Source of the DNA: JBMDXB01 sp048594975
Lineage (GTDB): Bacteria; Acidobacteriota; Vicinamibacteria; Vicinamibacterales; 2-12-FULL-66-21
Length of the DNA stretch: 64,000 nt
Direction: 5' to 3'
NCBI GenBank assembly: GCA_048594975.1
Contig: JBMDXQ010000014.1
Location: 1-64,000, forward strand
The notes under the pieces are model-generated. The model was given only the letters and a program-made list of their open reading frames with translations, was not told where the DNA came from and did not search any database. Position 1 is the first letter of the stretch. The number at the start of each line of letters is the position of its first letter. The translations under genes were made by a program, and so were the position numbers. Shown here in pieces: positions 35,568 through 43,958 of this stretch.

Positions 35568-35585
35568 CGAGTAGGAGGATCGACC

Positions 35586-37985
35586 ATGGCCGCCATGATC
35601 CTGCTCACCGGCGCCGGCGGATACATCGGCAGCCGCCTTCTTCGAGTGCTCGAGGAAGGCGGCTGTGCGGTGCGGTGCCTGGCGCGGCGGCCCGAGCGCA
35701 TCGCCGCGGGGCGGGCCACAACCGAGGTCGTCGCGGGAGACTGCCTGGACGAAGCGTCGCTCGTCGCGGCTCTGGACGGGGTGGATCAGGCCTATTACCT
35801 GGTGCACTCGATGGCGAGTGGGCCCGGCTTTGCCGCGCTCGATCGGCAGGCCGCAGCTAACTTCGGCCGCGCCGCCGCGCGGGCGGGCGTGCGCCGCATC
35901 GTCTATCTCGGAGGGCTCGGCGACGACCCGGATTCCCTGTCGACCCATTTGAAGAGCCGACTGGAAACGGGAGAGGCGCTGCGCGAAGCGGGCGTACCGG
36001 TCGTCGAGTTCCGCGCCTCGATCGTCATCGGAGCCGGGAGCCTGTCATTCGAGATGATCCGCGCACTGGTCGAGCGGCTGCCCGTGATGATCTGCCCCAG
36101 ATGGGTCGACACCCGTACTCAGCCTATCGCGATTGACGACGTGCTGGCGTATCTGGGGGTGGCGCTCGACCTGCCAGACGGGCGAGGGGCCGTCTTCGAA
36201 ATCGGGGGGCCCGAGGTGGTCTCCTACGGCGAGATGATGCGTGAGTACGCGCGGCTGCGCCGGCTGCGGCGTCTCCTGATACCCGTACCGGTGCTCACGC
36301 CGCGGCTGTCGGGGCTGTGGCTCGGCCTCGTCACGCCGGCCCAGGCCCGTGTCGGGCGCGCGCTCGTGGAGGGCCTCCGCAATCCCACGGTCGTGCGTTC
36401 GACGGCGGCGCGCGAGACGTTCGAGATCAAGCCGATGCCGCTGCGCGAGGCTTTCATGCGCGCGATCGAAGAGGACGCGGCCAGCCAGCACAAGATCGAC
36501 ACGCGCCTGGTTGTCGTCGACGCACCACCCGCGCAGGCGTTCGCACCCATTCGACGGATCGGCGGCGGCACGGGATGGTATTTCGGCGATGCACTGTGGC
36601 GGCTGCGCGGATGGCTCGACGGCTGGTTGGGCGGAGCGGGCATGCCGCGACATCGACGCGATCCCGACGCCTGTGCCGTCGGCGACGTCATAGACGGGTG
36701 GCGCGTAGAGGCCTACGAGCCGAACCGTCTCCTGCGGTTGGCGGCGGGACTGAAGCTGCCGGGGCGCGGCTGGCTCGAGTTCCGCGTGGCGCCGCTCGGC
36801 GACGGAGGGCGATCGCTCATCCGCCAGACGGCGACTTTCGATCCGAGAGGCGTTACGGGCCGACTCTATTGGTACGGGGTGCTGCCGCTCCACGCGCTCG
36901 TCTTCCGCGGTCTGCTGCAGCGGATCGCGCGGCGTGCCGTGCCGCTCACCGCGCCCGCGCACCTGTCGACGTTCACGTATTGCTCGATCATCGGCGCGCC
37001 AGCGGCGGAGGTGTTTCGCTGGCACGAGCAGCCGGGAGCGCTCGCGGCGCTGACGCCAGCGGCGCTGGTGCGAATCAAACAGCAAGAGGGCGGCATCCGC
37101 GACGGCGGGCGCGTCACGCTATCGGTCGGCATCGGCCCGGCGCGTTTCCGCTGGGTGGTGCGGCATCACGGATACATACGCGGCCGGCGATTCTGCGACG
37201 AGCAGCTGCAGGGGCCGTTCGCCGTCTGGCGGCATGTGCATCTGTTCGAGCCGATGGGCCCGTCACAGACGCTCTACGAGGATCGCGTCGAGTTCGCCGC
37301 CCCCGGCCGCGGCATGCGCAACCGGCTCGCGGCTGCCCTGATCCGCTCGGTGCTCACGGTGGCCTTCGCGCGCCGCCATCGGGTCGTGAGGGCCAGCGTC
37401 GGCCGCGCGCGCCGCCCGGCCGCGCCCCGGTGGGCGACCGCGGCGGTCGTGCTCGCCGCCGCTGCGGCGCTGCACGCGACGGCCGCCGCCGCGCAGACGG
37501 CCGTGCCGCCACACACCGTGCCGTTCGTCGATCTGGATCGATACGCCGGCGACTGGTTCGAGATTGCGCGGCTTTCCAATCGGTTTCAGCGGCAGTGCAT
37601 CGGCGATGTGCGCGCCAGCTACGCCCGCCGTGCCGACGGCCGCCTCGACGTCGTCAACCAATGCCGCACCGACGATGGCCGGATCCAGGCGCGTGGGATC
37701 GCACGGGTCGTCGACGATCGCACGTTCGCCCGGCTGAAGGTGCGCTTCGCGCCGGCCTGGCTGGCGTTCCTCCCGTTCGTCTGGGGCGACTACTGGATCA
37801 TCGGCCTGGCGGAGGACTATTCCTGGGCGGTCGTCGGATCGCCGGACCGCGAGTATCTGTGGATCCTCGCGCGCACGCCGCGCCTCGACGAAGAGAGGGC
37901 GGCGGCGGCGCTCGGCGTCGCCCGCGCGAATGGATTCGATGTCGAGCGTCTGATTCAGGCCGCACATGAGGGCGGCCAACGGTGA
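35586..37985 (+). CDS. four-part fusion: NAD(P)-binding SDR, DUF2867-like, SRPBCC and Blc-type lipocalin
   Basis: The 799-residue protein begins with an atypical SDR/NmrA-like domain (residues 1-290; MILLTGAGGYIGSRLLRVLE, RRIVYLGGLGDD). A DUF2867-like region follows at about 300-455 (GGGTGWYFGDALWRLRGWLD, GVLPLHALVFRGLLQRIARR). An SRPBCC lipid-binding fold is at about 458-605 (VFRWHEQPGALAALTPAALV, VEFAAPGRGMRNRLA). A hydrophobic signal-like helix at about 617-637 (ATAAVVLAAAAALHATAAAA) precedes a lipocalin (residues 640-790; DLDRYAGDWFEIARLSNRFQ, WIIGLAEDYSWAVVGSPDRE, YLWILARTP). No stop or frameshift separates the parts. If translated whole, the helix would leave the first three domains in the cytoplasm and the lipocalin in the periplasm. 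Confidence 0.85.
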   Translation: MAAMILLTGAGGYIGSRLLRVLEEGGCAVRCLARRPERIAAGRATTEVVAGDCLDEASLVAALDGVDQAYYLVHSMASGPGFAALDRQAAANFGRAAARAGVRRIVYLGGLGDDPDSLSTHLKSRLETGEALREAGVPVVEFRASIVIGAGSLSFEMIRALVERLPVMICPRWVDTRTQPIAIDDVLAYLGVALDLPDGRGAVFEIGGPEVVSYGEMMREYARLRRLRRLLIPVPVLTPRLSGLWLGLVTPAQARVGRALVEGLRNPTVVRSTAARETFEIKPMPLREAFMRAIEEDAASQHKIDTRLVVVDAPPAQAFAPIRRIGGGTGWYFGDALWRLRGWLDGWLGGAGMPRHRRDPDACAVGDVIDGWRVEAYEPNRLLRLAAGLKLPGRGWLEFRVAPLGDGGRSLIRQTATFDPRGVTGRLYWYGVLPLHALVFRGLLQRIARRAVPLTAPAHLSTFTYCSIIGAPAAEVFRWHEQPGALAALTPAALVRIKQQEGGIRDGGRVTLSVGIGPARFRWVVRHHGYIRGRRFCDEQLQGPFAVWRHVHLFEPMGPSQTLYEDRVEFAAPGRGMRNRLAAALIRSVLTVAFARRHRVVRASVGRARRPAAPRWATAAVVLAAAAALHATAAAAQTAVPPHTVPFVDLDRYAGDWFEIARLSNRFQRQCIGDVRASYARRADGRLDVVNQCRTDDGRIQARGIARVVDDRTFARLKVRFAPAWLAFLPFVWGDYWIIGLAEDYSWAVVGSPDREYLWILARTPRLDEERAAAALGVARANGFDVERLIQAAHEGGQR

Positions 37986-38488
37986 CGACGCGGAAGGTCG
38001 TCGTCAACGACACGATGCAGAAAGGCTATGTCTATTACCGGACCGAGCCCGTCGGCCGCAACTTCGCGCCTGGCTTCACCCCGCAGCTCACGCCGAAGGA
38101 GATGCTTCGCCTGGGCGTGTTCGGCGGGAAATACATGACCGATTGCCGCCGCGAGTTTCCGGCACGCTGGTTTGCCCGCGCCCGGTTATGCGCCGAGCGG
38201 CACGACCCGCGCCTCAACTGCTTCGGCGTGAACGCGTCGCAGTCGCTCGCGGAGTGGCGCCGGAATGGCTGGATTCACCCCCAGGATCCCCGTGGATGGT
38301 TTCAATGGTACTGCCGGTATTACATGGGCCGGAGGACGCGCGACGACGCGCGGCAGATTCGGCGGTGGCGGGCCATCGGGCGGCATGCCGCCGCCATCCG
38401 GAAGCACTGCGAGCAGGGCGACCTCGACTGCCGCCGGAAACAGCGGCAGGCCCTACTGCACTGGGCCTACGATGGCCGCAGGCTGTGA
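37982..38488 (+). CDS. conserved protein of unknown function, rich in Trp, Arg and Tyr
   Basis: The 168-residue protein starts at GTG 37982 in a GTGA overlap with the upstream fusion gene. The sequence looks strongly conserved in type: NFAPGFTPQLTPKEMLRLGV, FGGKYMTDCRREFPARWF, WFQWYCRYYMGRRTRDDARQ and QRQALLHWAYDGR. There are four Cys and many Trp, and no signal peptide or membrane helix. I recognise it only as a widely distributed hypothetical family and cannot give a function. The coupling places it in the same operon as the SDR/lipocalin fusion. Confidence 0.75.
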   Translation: MTTRKVVVNDTMQKGYVYYRTEPVGRNFAPGFTPQLTPKEMLRLGVFGGKYMTDCRREFPARWFARARLCAERHDPRLNCFGVNASQSLAEWRRNGWIHPQDPRGWFQWYCRYYMGRRTRDDARQIRRWRAIGRHAAAIRKHCEQGDLDCRRKQRQALLHWAYDGRRL

Positions 38489-38942
38489 ACGATGGTGGAC
38501 GACGATCGCAGCCGGCGGCCGATTCGCATCGGCAGACCTGGTGCTCTTTCACACCGCACACAAGCTGATAGTGCTGGCGCATGCGCCTCGGGTGTATCGC
38601 CGGCTTGGGAGACTCGTGGCCGACGCGCGCGGGATGCCCCGTCGAGAGCTGGAAGGTCGCTAGACCACGGCGTTCATGCAGGCCCTCGCGCAATTCGCCA
38701 CACCACGTCGTCACACCAACGTGCTGCAGCACATGGCCGGCTATTTCAAGAGTCGGCTGGACGCGGCGTCAACGCGCGAGCTCGGGGAGGTCATCGACGA
38801 CTATCGACGCGGCCTCGTTCCGCTAATCGTTCCGCTGACGCTCGTCCGGCAGCACGTGCGCATCCATGACGTGCGCTACCTGGCGGGGCAGATCTATCTG
38901 GAGCCGCACCCAAAAGAGCTGATGCTGCGCAATCACGTCTGA
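38472..38942 (+). pseudogene. DUF1722 (YbgA-like) gene interrupted by an in-frame TAG
   Basis: One reading frame encodes LVLFHTAHKLIVLAHAPRVY and RRLGRLVADARGMPRRELEG, meets TAG at 38661-38663, and continues in the same frame as TTAFMQALAQFATPRRHTNV, LQHMAGYFKSRLDAA and PLIVPLTLVRQHVR to a natural end PKELMLRNHV. Both halves match DUF1722, so this is a single nonsense change. An ATG at 38472 overlapping the upstream gene by 17 nt is the likely original start. An internal ATG at 38676 could still give the C-terminal 88 residues. DUF1722 often accompanies DUF523 or photolyase genes; neither is here. Confidence 0.7.
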
Positions 38943-39016
38943 GCCGCCCGGCACCGGGACAGGTCCGTCGTCCGTTAGTGCCTACTGGTCTGCGAGCGCC
39001 ACCAGCCGCATGGCTC

Positions 39017-39165
39017 CTGCAGATTGAACGCAGAGCCGTCGGGCCACATGACGTGCTGCTCGACGTGCTGTATGCCGGCATCTGCCATTCCGACATCCAT
39101 ATCGCGCGCAGCGACCGTAGGCCGGCGAAGTACCCCATCGTGCCCGGACACGAGTTCATCGGGCG
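39017..39165 (+). pseudogene. N-terminal fragment of a zinc alcohol dehydrogenase (CAD-like)
   Basis: The frame reads LQIERRAVGPHDVLLDVLYA, GICHSDIHIAR and YPIVPGHEFIGR, the N-terminal GroES-like fold with the catalytic Cys (GICHSD) and GHE zinc ligands. It stops being protein-like immediately after the GHE motif, where the opposite-strand signal-peptide fragment begins. About 50 residues remain. The fragment at 12647-12850 starts at the same GHE motif but lacks this half, and the two are different enough to be unrelated copies. Confidence 0.7.
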
Positions 39166-39316
39166 CGGCAGGCGGCACACGCTGTGCCGACGTCGTGGCG
39201 GACGAGATGCTTCCCACAAGCGGTGCGGCGACGAAGGCCGCCCCCACCTTTAGAACATCACGCCGGGCGTGCAGCGCGGCGCCTTCACGGGCTGAGTCGT
39301 TAGTGTGATTGCACAT
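39165..39316 (-). pseudogene. 5' fragment of a Tat-exported protein gene
   Basis: ATG 39316 with AGAAGG 5 nt upstream encodes ALHARRDVLKVGAAFVAAPL and VGSISSATTSAQ. This is a twin-arginine signal peptide (RRDVLKVGAAF) with a cleavage-like Ala-Gln. The mature protein is lost at about 39165, where the sequence joins the alcohol dehydrogenase fragment on the other strand. The intact ribosome site suggests it was functional until the junction formed. Confidence 0.6.
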
Positions 39317-39533
39317 AGTTACCTTCTCGTTGGGTCACACGGCGCGAGTCGTTGCGCCCCAACCGGATGGGCTGTCGGCGAAATGCTTGGGCTGGCGTGT
39401 CGCCGGTTTCTTCGAATGCTCAGGATCAACGTACGACCCGAAGGGGCTGGCGACCAGCCGGATAGATTTGACTGCGCCTGTCAGATCAATTCATGAATCC
39501 GAGCTCTGCCGAGCCACCGACTAGAATTCATCT

Positions 39534-40244
39534 ATGACACTCGCCGGCGTACGCGTCGCGCTCGTCACCGGGGCGAACCGCGGCCTGGGGTTCGAGACAA
39601 GCCGTCAGTTGCTCGCGAAGGGGCTTCGGGTCGTCCTCGCCGGGCGCGATAGTCGCGCGCTCGAGCGCGCCGTAGATGAGCTCGGCGCCGACGCGGAACG
39701 CGCGATGACCGTTCGCCTGGACGTCACGGATGTCACCAGCATCACGCGCGCACACCGCGTCGTCGATGAACGGTTCGGCGCCGTTGATGTGCTCGTGAAC
39801 AACGCCGCCGTCCTGGAATTCGAGAACGACGACGCGCTCTCGATTCCGGCGGATGGGTATCGGCGCACGTTCGAGACCAACGTCTTTGCCGTCATCGAAC
39901 TCTGCCGCGTGTTTGCGCCGCCGATGGTGGAGGCACGCTACGGACGCATCGTTAACGTGTCATCGGGCGCGGGTCAGCTTGCGACGATGTCCACGTACGC
40001 GCCGGCCTACTCGATGTCGAAAACCGCCCTCAACGCGTTTACACGGATTCTGGCGCACACCTATCGAGACAGGGGCGTGCTGGTGAATGCGGTCGATCCA
40101 GGGTGGGTCCGCACCGACATGGGCGGACCGTCGGCGCCGCGCTCACCTCGGGAAGGTGCCGACACGATTGTCTGGCTTGCCACGCTGCCAGACGATGGCC
40201 CATCGGGCGGATTCTTCCACGATCGGCGCGCGATCGAATGGTAG
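39534..40244 (+). CDS. SDR family oxidoreductase, carbonyl-reductase-like
   Basis: The 236-residue protein has RVALVTGANRGLGFETSRQL, VDVLVNNAAVLEF, the catalytic Ser in VNVSSGAGQLA, YSMSK, and DPGWVRTDMGGPSAPRSPRE followed by GADTIVWLATLPDDGPSGGF. The last two stretches are typical of carbonyl reductase (CBR1)-like SDRs that use NADPH. The Arg in LAGRDSRALE also suggests NADPH. It stands alone, with no obvious operon partner. Confidence 0.9.
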   Translation: MTLAGVRVALVTGANRGLGFETSRQLLAKGLRVVLAGRDSRALERAVDELGADAERAMTVRLDVTDVTSITRAHRVVDERFGAVDVLVNNAAVLEFENDDALSIPADGYRRTFETNVFAVIELCRVFAPPMVEARYGRIVNVSSGAGQLATMSTYAPAYSMSKTALNAFTRILAHTYRDRGVLVNAVDPGWVRTDMGGPSAPRSPREGADTIVWLATLPDDGPSGGFFHDRRAIEW

Positions 40245-40490
40245 GCACCCCGCTGAATTCACGCATCGACTTTCACGGACATCACTCGCCCCGTGGCTGA
40301 TCTCGCGCGTTTGCCCCGTCGGTCTCGCCGTCCTCCCGAAAACGGCGAGATGTGGAGATCATCGCTCTCGGCGAGCTGCTGCAGCTCGTTCGGCGACCAC
40401 CGGACTGCCGTCGGTCCCATCCGTGCGCGTCCGCGACTCGAGTGCCTCCTTCCCCTTGGCCGGAGTTGCCACCAGCGTTCGACGTAGCTA

Positions 40491-40506
40491 CACTGTAATC
40501 ACAGTG
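40491..40506. promoter_or_regulatory. dyad operator overlapping the mazE-like start codon
   Basis: CACTGT, AATC and ACAGTG form a perfect 6-bp inverted repeat whose right arm includes the GTG start of the antitoxin gene. AbrB/MazE antitoxins bind such dyads to repress their own operon, so this is a strong candidate autoregulatory site. Confidence 0.5.
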
Positions 40507-40761
40507 CCGACGAAGACGCGGATCGTGAAGATCGGCAATTCGAGGGGGATTCGGATTCCCAAGACGCTCCTCGACGAAGCGGATCTGCCCGAAGAAGTCG
40601 AACTCCTCGCGCAACCTGGCCGGCTGGTCGTCCAGGCCGCTCGCCGTCCTCGTAGCGGCTGGGCAGCAGCCGCCAAACGCATGCGGGCTCGTGCCGATGA
40701 CCGCCTCCTCGACGAGTCGACGTCGACGAAGTTCGATCGCGAGGACTGGGTGTGGCGATAG
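40504..40761 (+). CDS. MazE-like antitoxin, AbrB/SpoVT swapped-hairpin domain
   Basis: The 85-residue protein starts at GTG 40504; the upstream part of the open frame is unrelated. Residues 2-45 form an AbrB-type DNA-binding barrel (TRIVKIGNSRGIRIPKTLLD, then LPEEVELLAQPGRLVVQAA). The tail is basic then acidic (LLDESTSTKFDREDWVW), as expected for the toxin-binding segment. It neutralises the MazF-like protein encoded immediately downstream, with a 10-nt overlap, and probably represses the pair through the dyad at its start codon. Confidence 0.87.
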   Translation: MPTKTRIVKIGNSRGIRIPKTLLDEADLPEEVELLAQPGRLVVQAARRPRSGWAAAAKRMRARADDRLLDESTSTKFDREDWVWR

Positions 40762-41090
40762 CCGGCCCAGCGATCAGTCGCGGCCAGGTCTATCTCGTTC
40801 GACTCGATCCGACGCTCGGCAGCGAAATCAAGAAGACCCGGCCATGCGTGGTCCTGTCCCCGGACGAACTGAACGACCACCTCCGGATCGTCATGGTCGC
40901 GCCCATGACCACCGGCGGGCGCGCGTATCCGTGGCGCCCGCGGTGCCGCTTTCACGGCCGCGCGGGCTTCGTCGCACTCGATCAACTTCGGACGGTCGAT
41001 ATCGAGCGCCTGGTCAAGCCGCTTGGCCAGCTTGAGGGCGCGACAGTTGTCGCGGTGCTGGAACGCCTTCAGGACATGTTCGCCGAGTAG
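40752..41090 (+). CDS. MazF/PemK-like mRNA interferase toxin
   Basis: The 112-residue protein starts at GTG 40752, overlapping the antitoxin stop by 10 nt. The fold is recognisable from ISRGQVYLVRLDPTLGSEIK, KTRPCVVLSPDELN, RIVMVAPMTTGGRAYPWRPR and GFVALDQLRTVDIERLVKPL. The Arg and Thr positions used for RNA cleavage in the family (KTRP, APMTT) are present. Members cut mRNA at short specific sequences when the antitoxin is degraded. Confidence 0.92.
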   Translation: MAIAGPAISRGQVYLVRLDPTLGSEIKKTRPCVVLSPDELNDHLRIVMVAPMTTGGRAYPWRPRCRFHGRAGFVALDQLRTVDIERLVKPLGQLEGATVVAVLERLQDMFAE

Positions 41091-41598
41091 CAGAAAGGCA
41101 GGCTGCGCGGCCAGCCGTTCGATTGCGGGAGACGGCTGGCGAGGTGCTGACGGATGGCGGCAGTGTGCCTGACAGACGAACGTCGACTCGGAAGTGTGGG
41201 GAATGACGGGCGAACGGGGTGCGGGATACGGATCGGATTCCTGCGTTACCGACCCGACGCGTCTTGCGGGGGGCAGGCCCAGCCTGATGGAGCGGCGCGG
41301 GAGGCGCAGCCTCCATCCAGGTTGAGGACGTGCCGGCCGAATAGGGTCAACACCATTCCCCGCGTGTTGTCCCTTTTCCGTGCGAAAGGCCACCACCGTG
41401 TGGCCGAACGGCTTCCGCTTCGCGAATGTAGTCCCACGATGGCGATACGACCAGCCGACCACCCGCGCCGCGCCGGCCAGGCACAGGCGGCAAACGGTGT
41501 AGGGGCGGCCAACCACGATGCGTGTATACGTGTACGCCCGGGTCAGCCAGCCCGGACGTCTTGGAATCCTGTACCTCGCCATTGCCGTGAGCGGTGAG
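41091..41598. other. gene-free interval between the toxin and PH-domain genes
   Basis: About 500 bases with no recognisable gene, relic or strong hairpin on either strand. Open frames here are compositional. Confidence 0.5.
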
Positions 41599-43149
41599 TC
41601 ACATCCAGGACTGCTCGCTCGACTCCGCGGCGTACGCGCAGTAGTCCACCGCGCGCTTCGCGAACGCAGTGGGCAGATATGGCACGCGCGTGGTGGAGGC
41701 CGCCGTGCGGAACACCAAGCTGCTCACGCCGTGCCGACGCATGAGCACGGACTGCACGTGGCGCACCTCCTGAATCTTGAAAGCCGCGAACACGTGATAG
41801 TCGATGCCGATCGTGCCGCTGCGGGCGACCACGATGCCATCGTAGATCGCGAGCCCGCCGCGTTTCCAGCGCAAGTAAACGAGCGTCACGAGCAGCGCCC
41901 AGAGGAGCACGGCGAACGGAATGGACAGCGCGAGCAGGTTGGGCGCGAAGAGCGGGACCGCGAGCGCGGGCAAACACACCGCCGAGCGGATCGCGACGTG
42001 CTTGCGGAAGTAGCGCTTCGAGATCGGCATGAACGTCAGGTCGTCGATCCGCCGGGCGTGCATGACCTCCTCCGTGACCGCGGCCGTCTCGCCGACGCGC
42101 ACCGAGGGCAGCAGGATCTTCTTGCGCACGTTCTCCCAGTCGTCCCCGGTCTGAGTGCGATGCGAGATTTGCTCGAGGATGACGTTGCGCCGCCCGACGA
42201 GGTAATCGAGCCAGCCCTGACGAATGATCACGGTCTGGATGCGCGACTTGCGCACGTGGATCTCGTGCTTCGTCAAGAGGCCGCGCTTGATCGTGAGACT
42301 CATCTCGCTCCGATACGCCGTGAAGCCGTGGTAAACGACGACGGAGACGAGCACGGACAGGCAGGCCATGGCGATGCCCACGGCCACGGACGACAGCACC
42401 ACCAGGAACGCGAGCTGCGCGAGGCTCGAGGCCTGTACTAGCCGCTCGAAGTCGATGCCGACGACGCCGGCCACGTCGCCGACCGAGACGTTCGACTGCC
42501 ACATGAGGCCCGTGATCGCGGCGATCGCGAGCCAGGCACGGTCGTTCGTGAGACCGTGGATCACGAGGTCGCGCGGGGAACGCGTGAAGAATGCCTGCTC
42601 GGCCACCGCTGGCTCGTGGCGTGTCTCGTCGAGCACGCGCTCGTCGGCATCGAGGTGCCGCTTCTTGGCCACGATTTGCGCGCGCAGCGCTTCGGCGTCC
42701 TCGATGTCAAGCGCCGCGAGGTACACCTCGTCGCGCGATGATCCGGCGCTGTCGATCTTGAGCGTGACCAGGCCGAGCGGGCGGAAATACCACGGACGCT
42801 CGAGGTTGATGTTCTGGATGCGCACGAACGCGAGGTCGAGGTGCTTGCGGGTAAGCGCGCCCTGCCGCACCTCCACGAAGTCGCCGTGCAGGCGATAAGA
42901 GTAGAAGAGGTAGTTGAGCACTGCGCGCACCACCACGAAGGTGACGATGCCGATCGGTATCGTCCACGCGTACTCCGACAAGCCGGACTGCGCCACGCCG
43001 TAGGTCGCGGGGCCGCCGGCAAGGACCGCCGTCCGAACGTTCTGGACGATCGTGTGCGCGGTGAAATGGACCATCGACCACGGCGAGAGCCTGCGCCATC
43101 CGTCCGCGGCCGGCGCGGCTTGGGCGCGCGGTGCACTGACCTCGCTCAT
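41599..43149 (-). CDS. bacterial PH-domain (bPH2/DUF304, YdbT-like) membrane protein
   Basis: The 516-residue protein starts at ATG 43149 in an ATGA overlap with the upstream PH-domain gene. It has several transmembrane helices and repeated bPH2 domains: SYRLHGDFVEVRQGALTRKH with LAFVRIQNINLERPWYFRPL, AYRSEMSLTIKRGLLTKHEI with SRIQTVIIRQGWLDYLVGRR, and GLAIYDGIVVARSGTIGIDY with FKIQEVRHVQSVLMRRHGVS. YdbS/YdbT pairs are inner-membrane proteins linked to envelope homeostasis and lipoprotein or small-molecule resistance in Bacillus. The long reading frame upstream of 43149 is antisense-type shadow of the partner gene. Confidence 0.85.
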   Translation of the reverse strand: MSEVSAPRAQAAPAADGWRRLSPWSMVHFTAHTIVQNVRTAVLAGGPATYGVAQSGLSEYAWTIPIGIVTFVVVRAVLNYLFYSYRLHGDFVEVRQGALTRKHLDLAFVRIQNINLERPWYFRPLGLVTLKIDSAGSSRDEVYLAALDIEDAEALRAQIVAKKRHLDADERVLDETRHEPAVAEQAFFTRSPRDLVIHGLTNDRAWLAIAAITGLMWQSNVSVGDVAGVVGIDFERLVQASSLAQLAFLVVLSSVAVGIAMACLSVLVSVVVYHGFTAYRSEMSLTIKRGLLTKHEIHVRKSRIQTVIIRQGWLDYLVGRRNVILEQISHRTQTGDDWENVRKKILLPSVRVGETAAVTEEVMHARRIDDLTFMPISKRYFRKHVAIRSAVCLPALAVPLFAPNLLALSIPFAVLLWALLVTLVYLRWKRGGLAIYDGIVVARSGTIGIDYHVFAAFKIQEVRHVQSVLMRRHGVSSLVFRTAASTTRVPYLPTAFAKRAVDYCAYAAESSEQSWM

Positions 43150-43832
43150 GGCTCGGACCGCTCGCCCCGGGGCCGCGCGCCCTCCCTGACGGCGTCTGCG
43201 GCACCACTCGGCGGCGCGGCATTGGCCGCGGGCTTCGACGGCCCGGCATCCGCTGGTGGCGCGGGCGCCGCGGCGCCGGCAGCGGTTCCCGAGGCGGCGT
43301 GAGTTGCGGCCGCCGGTGCATGTGCACCCGCAGCCGGCTCGTGAAAGCTCAGGATGAAACGGCTGAGCGCCGCGGCCGTCGCCACGTCGAGACCGGGAAT
43401 CTGGAACGTGACGTGCCCGGTGCCTGCGCTGAAGAGCTTCAACGTGGAGAGGCCGAACAGCTTGTCCAGCGGCCCTTGCACCTCCTCCACGTGCTGGATG
43501 CGCTTGATCGGCTGCACGGCCTCCTTCCTCCAGAACACGCCCGAGCGCACGATCACGTCGTGCCGGCGCACGGCATACCGGATGACGCTCGCGGCCCGAT
43601 GCGCGAACCACGCCACCGCGGCGAACAACGCGAGCACGCCGAGCACGATGGCAAAGCCGAGGATCCGATCGAGAAGCGACACGACCACAGCGACGACGAG
43701 GAACGCGGGCACCCCGGTGAGCGCCACCAGGGCGAGCACGAGGCGCGGGTAGCGGGGGTGCAGCGCGTGCAGCCGCGCCTCGTCGAAGCGCGGCAGCGCC
43801 GTAAGATCCACGTCTGGGTTGGTGAAGGACAT
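43146..43832 (-). CDS. bacterial PH-domain (bPH2, YdbS-like) membrane protein
   Basis: The protein of about 228 residues has two transmembrane helices (LVLALVALTGVPAFLVVAVV and FAIVLGVLALFAAVAWFAHR). One bPH2 domain follows (RRHDVIVRSGVFWRKEAVQP, IKRIQHVEEVQGPLDKLFGL), then an Ala/Pro-rich tail of about 70 residues. ATG 43832 (MSFTNPDVDLTAL) is preferred because it fits the family start; ATG 43862 is possible and neither has a strong ribosome site. It is translationally coupled to the larger YdbT-like gene by a 4-nt overlap. Confidence 0.82.
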   Translation of the reverse strand: MSFTNPDVDLTALPRFDEARLHALHPRYPRLVLALVALTGVPAFLVVAVVVSLLDRILGFAIVLGVLALFAAVAWFAHRAASVIRYAVRRHDVIVRSGVFWRKEAVQPIKRIQHVEEVQGPLDKLFGLSTLKLFSAGTGHVTFQIPGLDVATAAALSRFILSFHEPAAGAHAPAAATHAASGTAAGAAAPAPPADAGPSKPAANAAPPSGAADAVREGARPRGERSEP

Positions 43833-43958
43833 GCCGCCGTTCTGATCGTCGCCGCAGTTCATCGGCGCAGAGACCCCGTGCGCGCACGCCCGTTTGCCCT
43901 CTGCCGTCGTGCTCTTGCGCGTGCGGGCCTCAGCGCGCTTCCCACTACCGTCTGCAAT

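Noticed and set aside
41543..42502. 319-codon frame within the YdbT-like gene
   Set aside because: Wrong-frame shadow of the bPH2 protein; Arg-rich and domainless.
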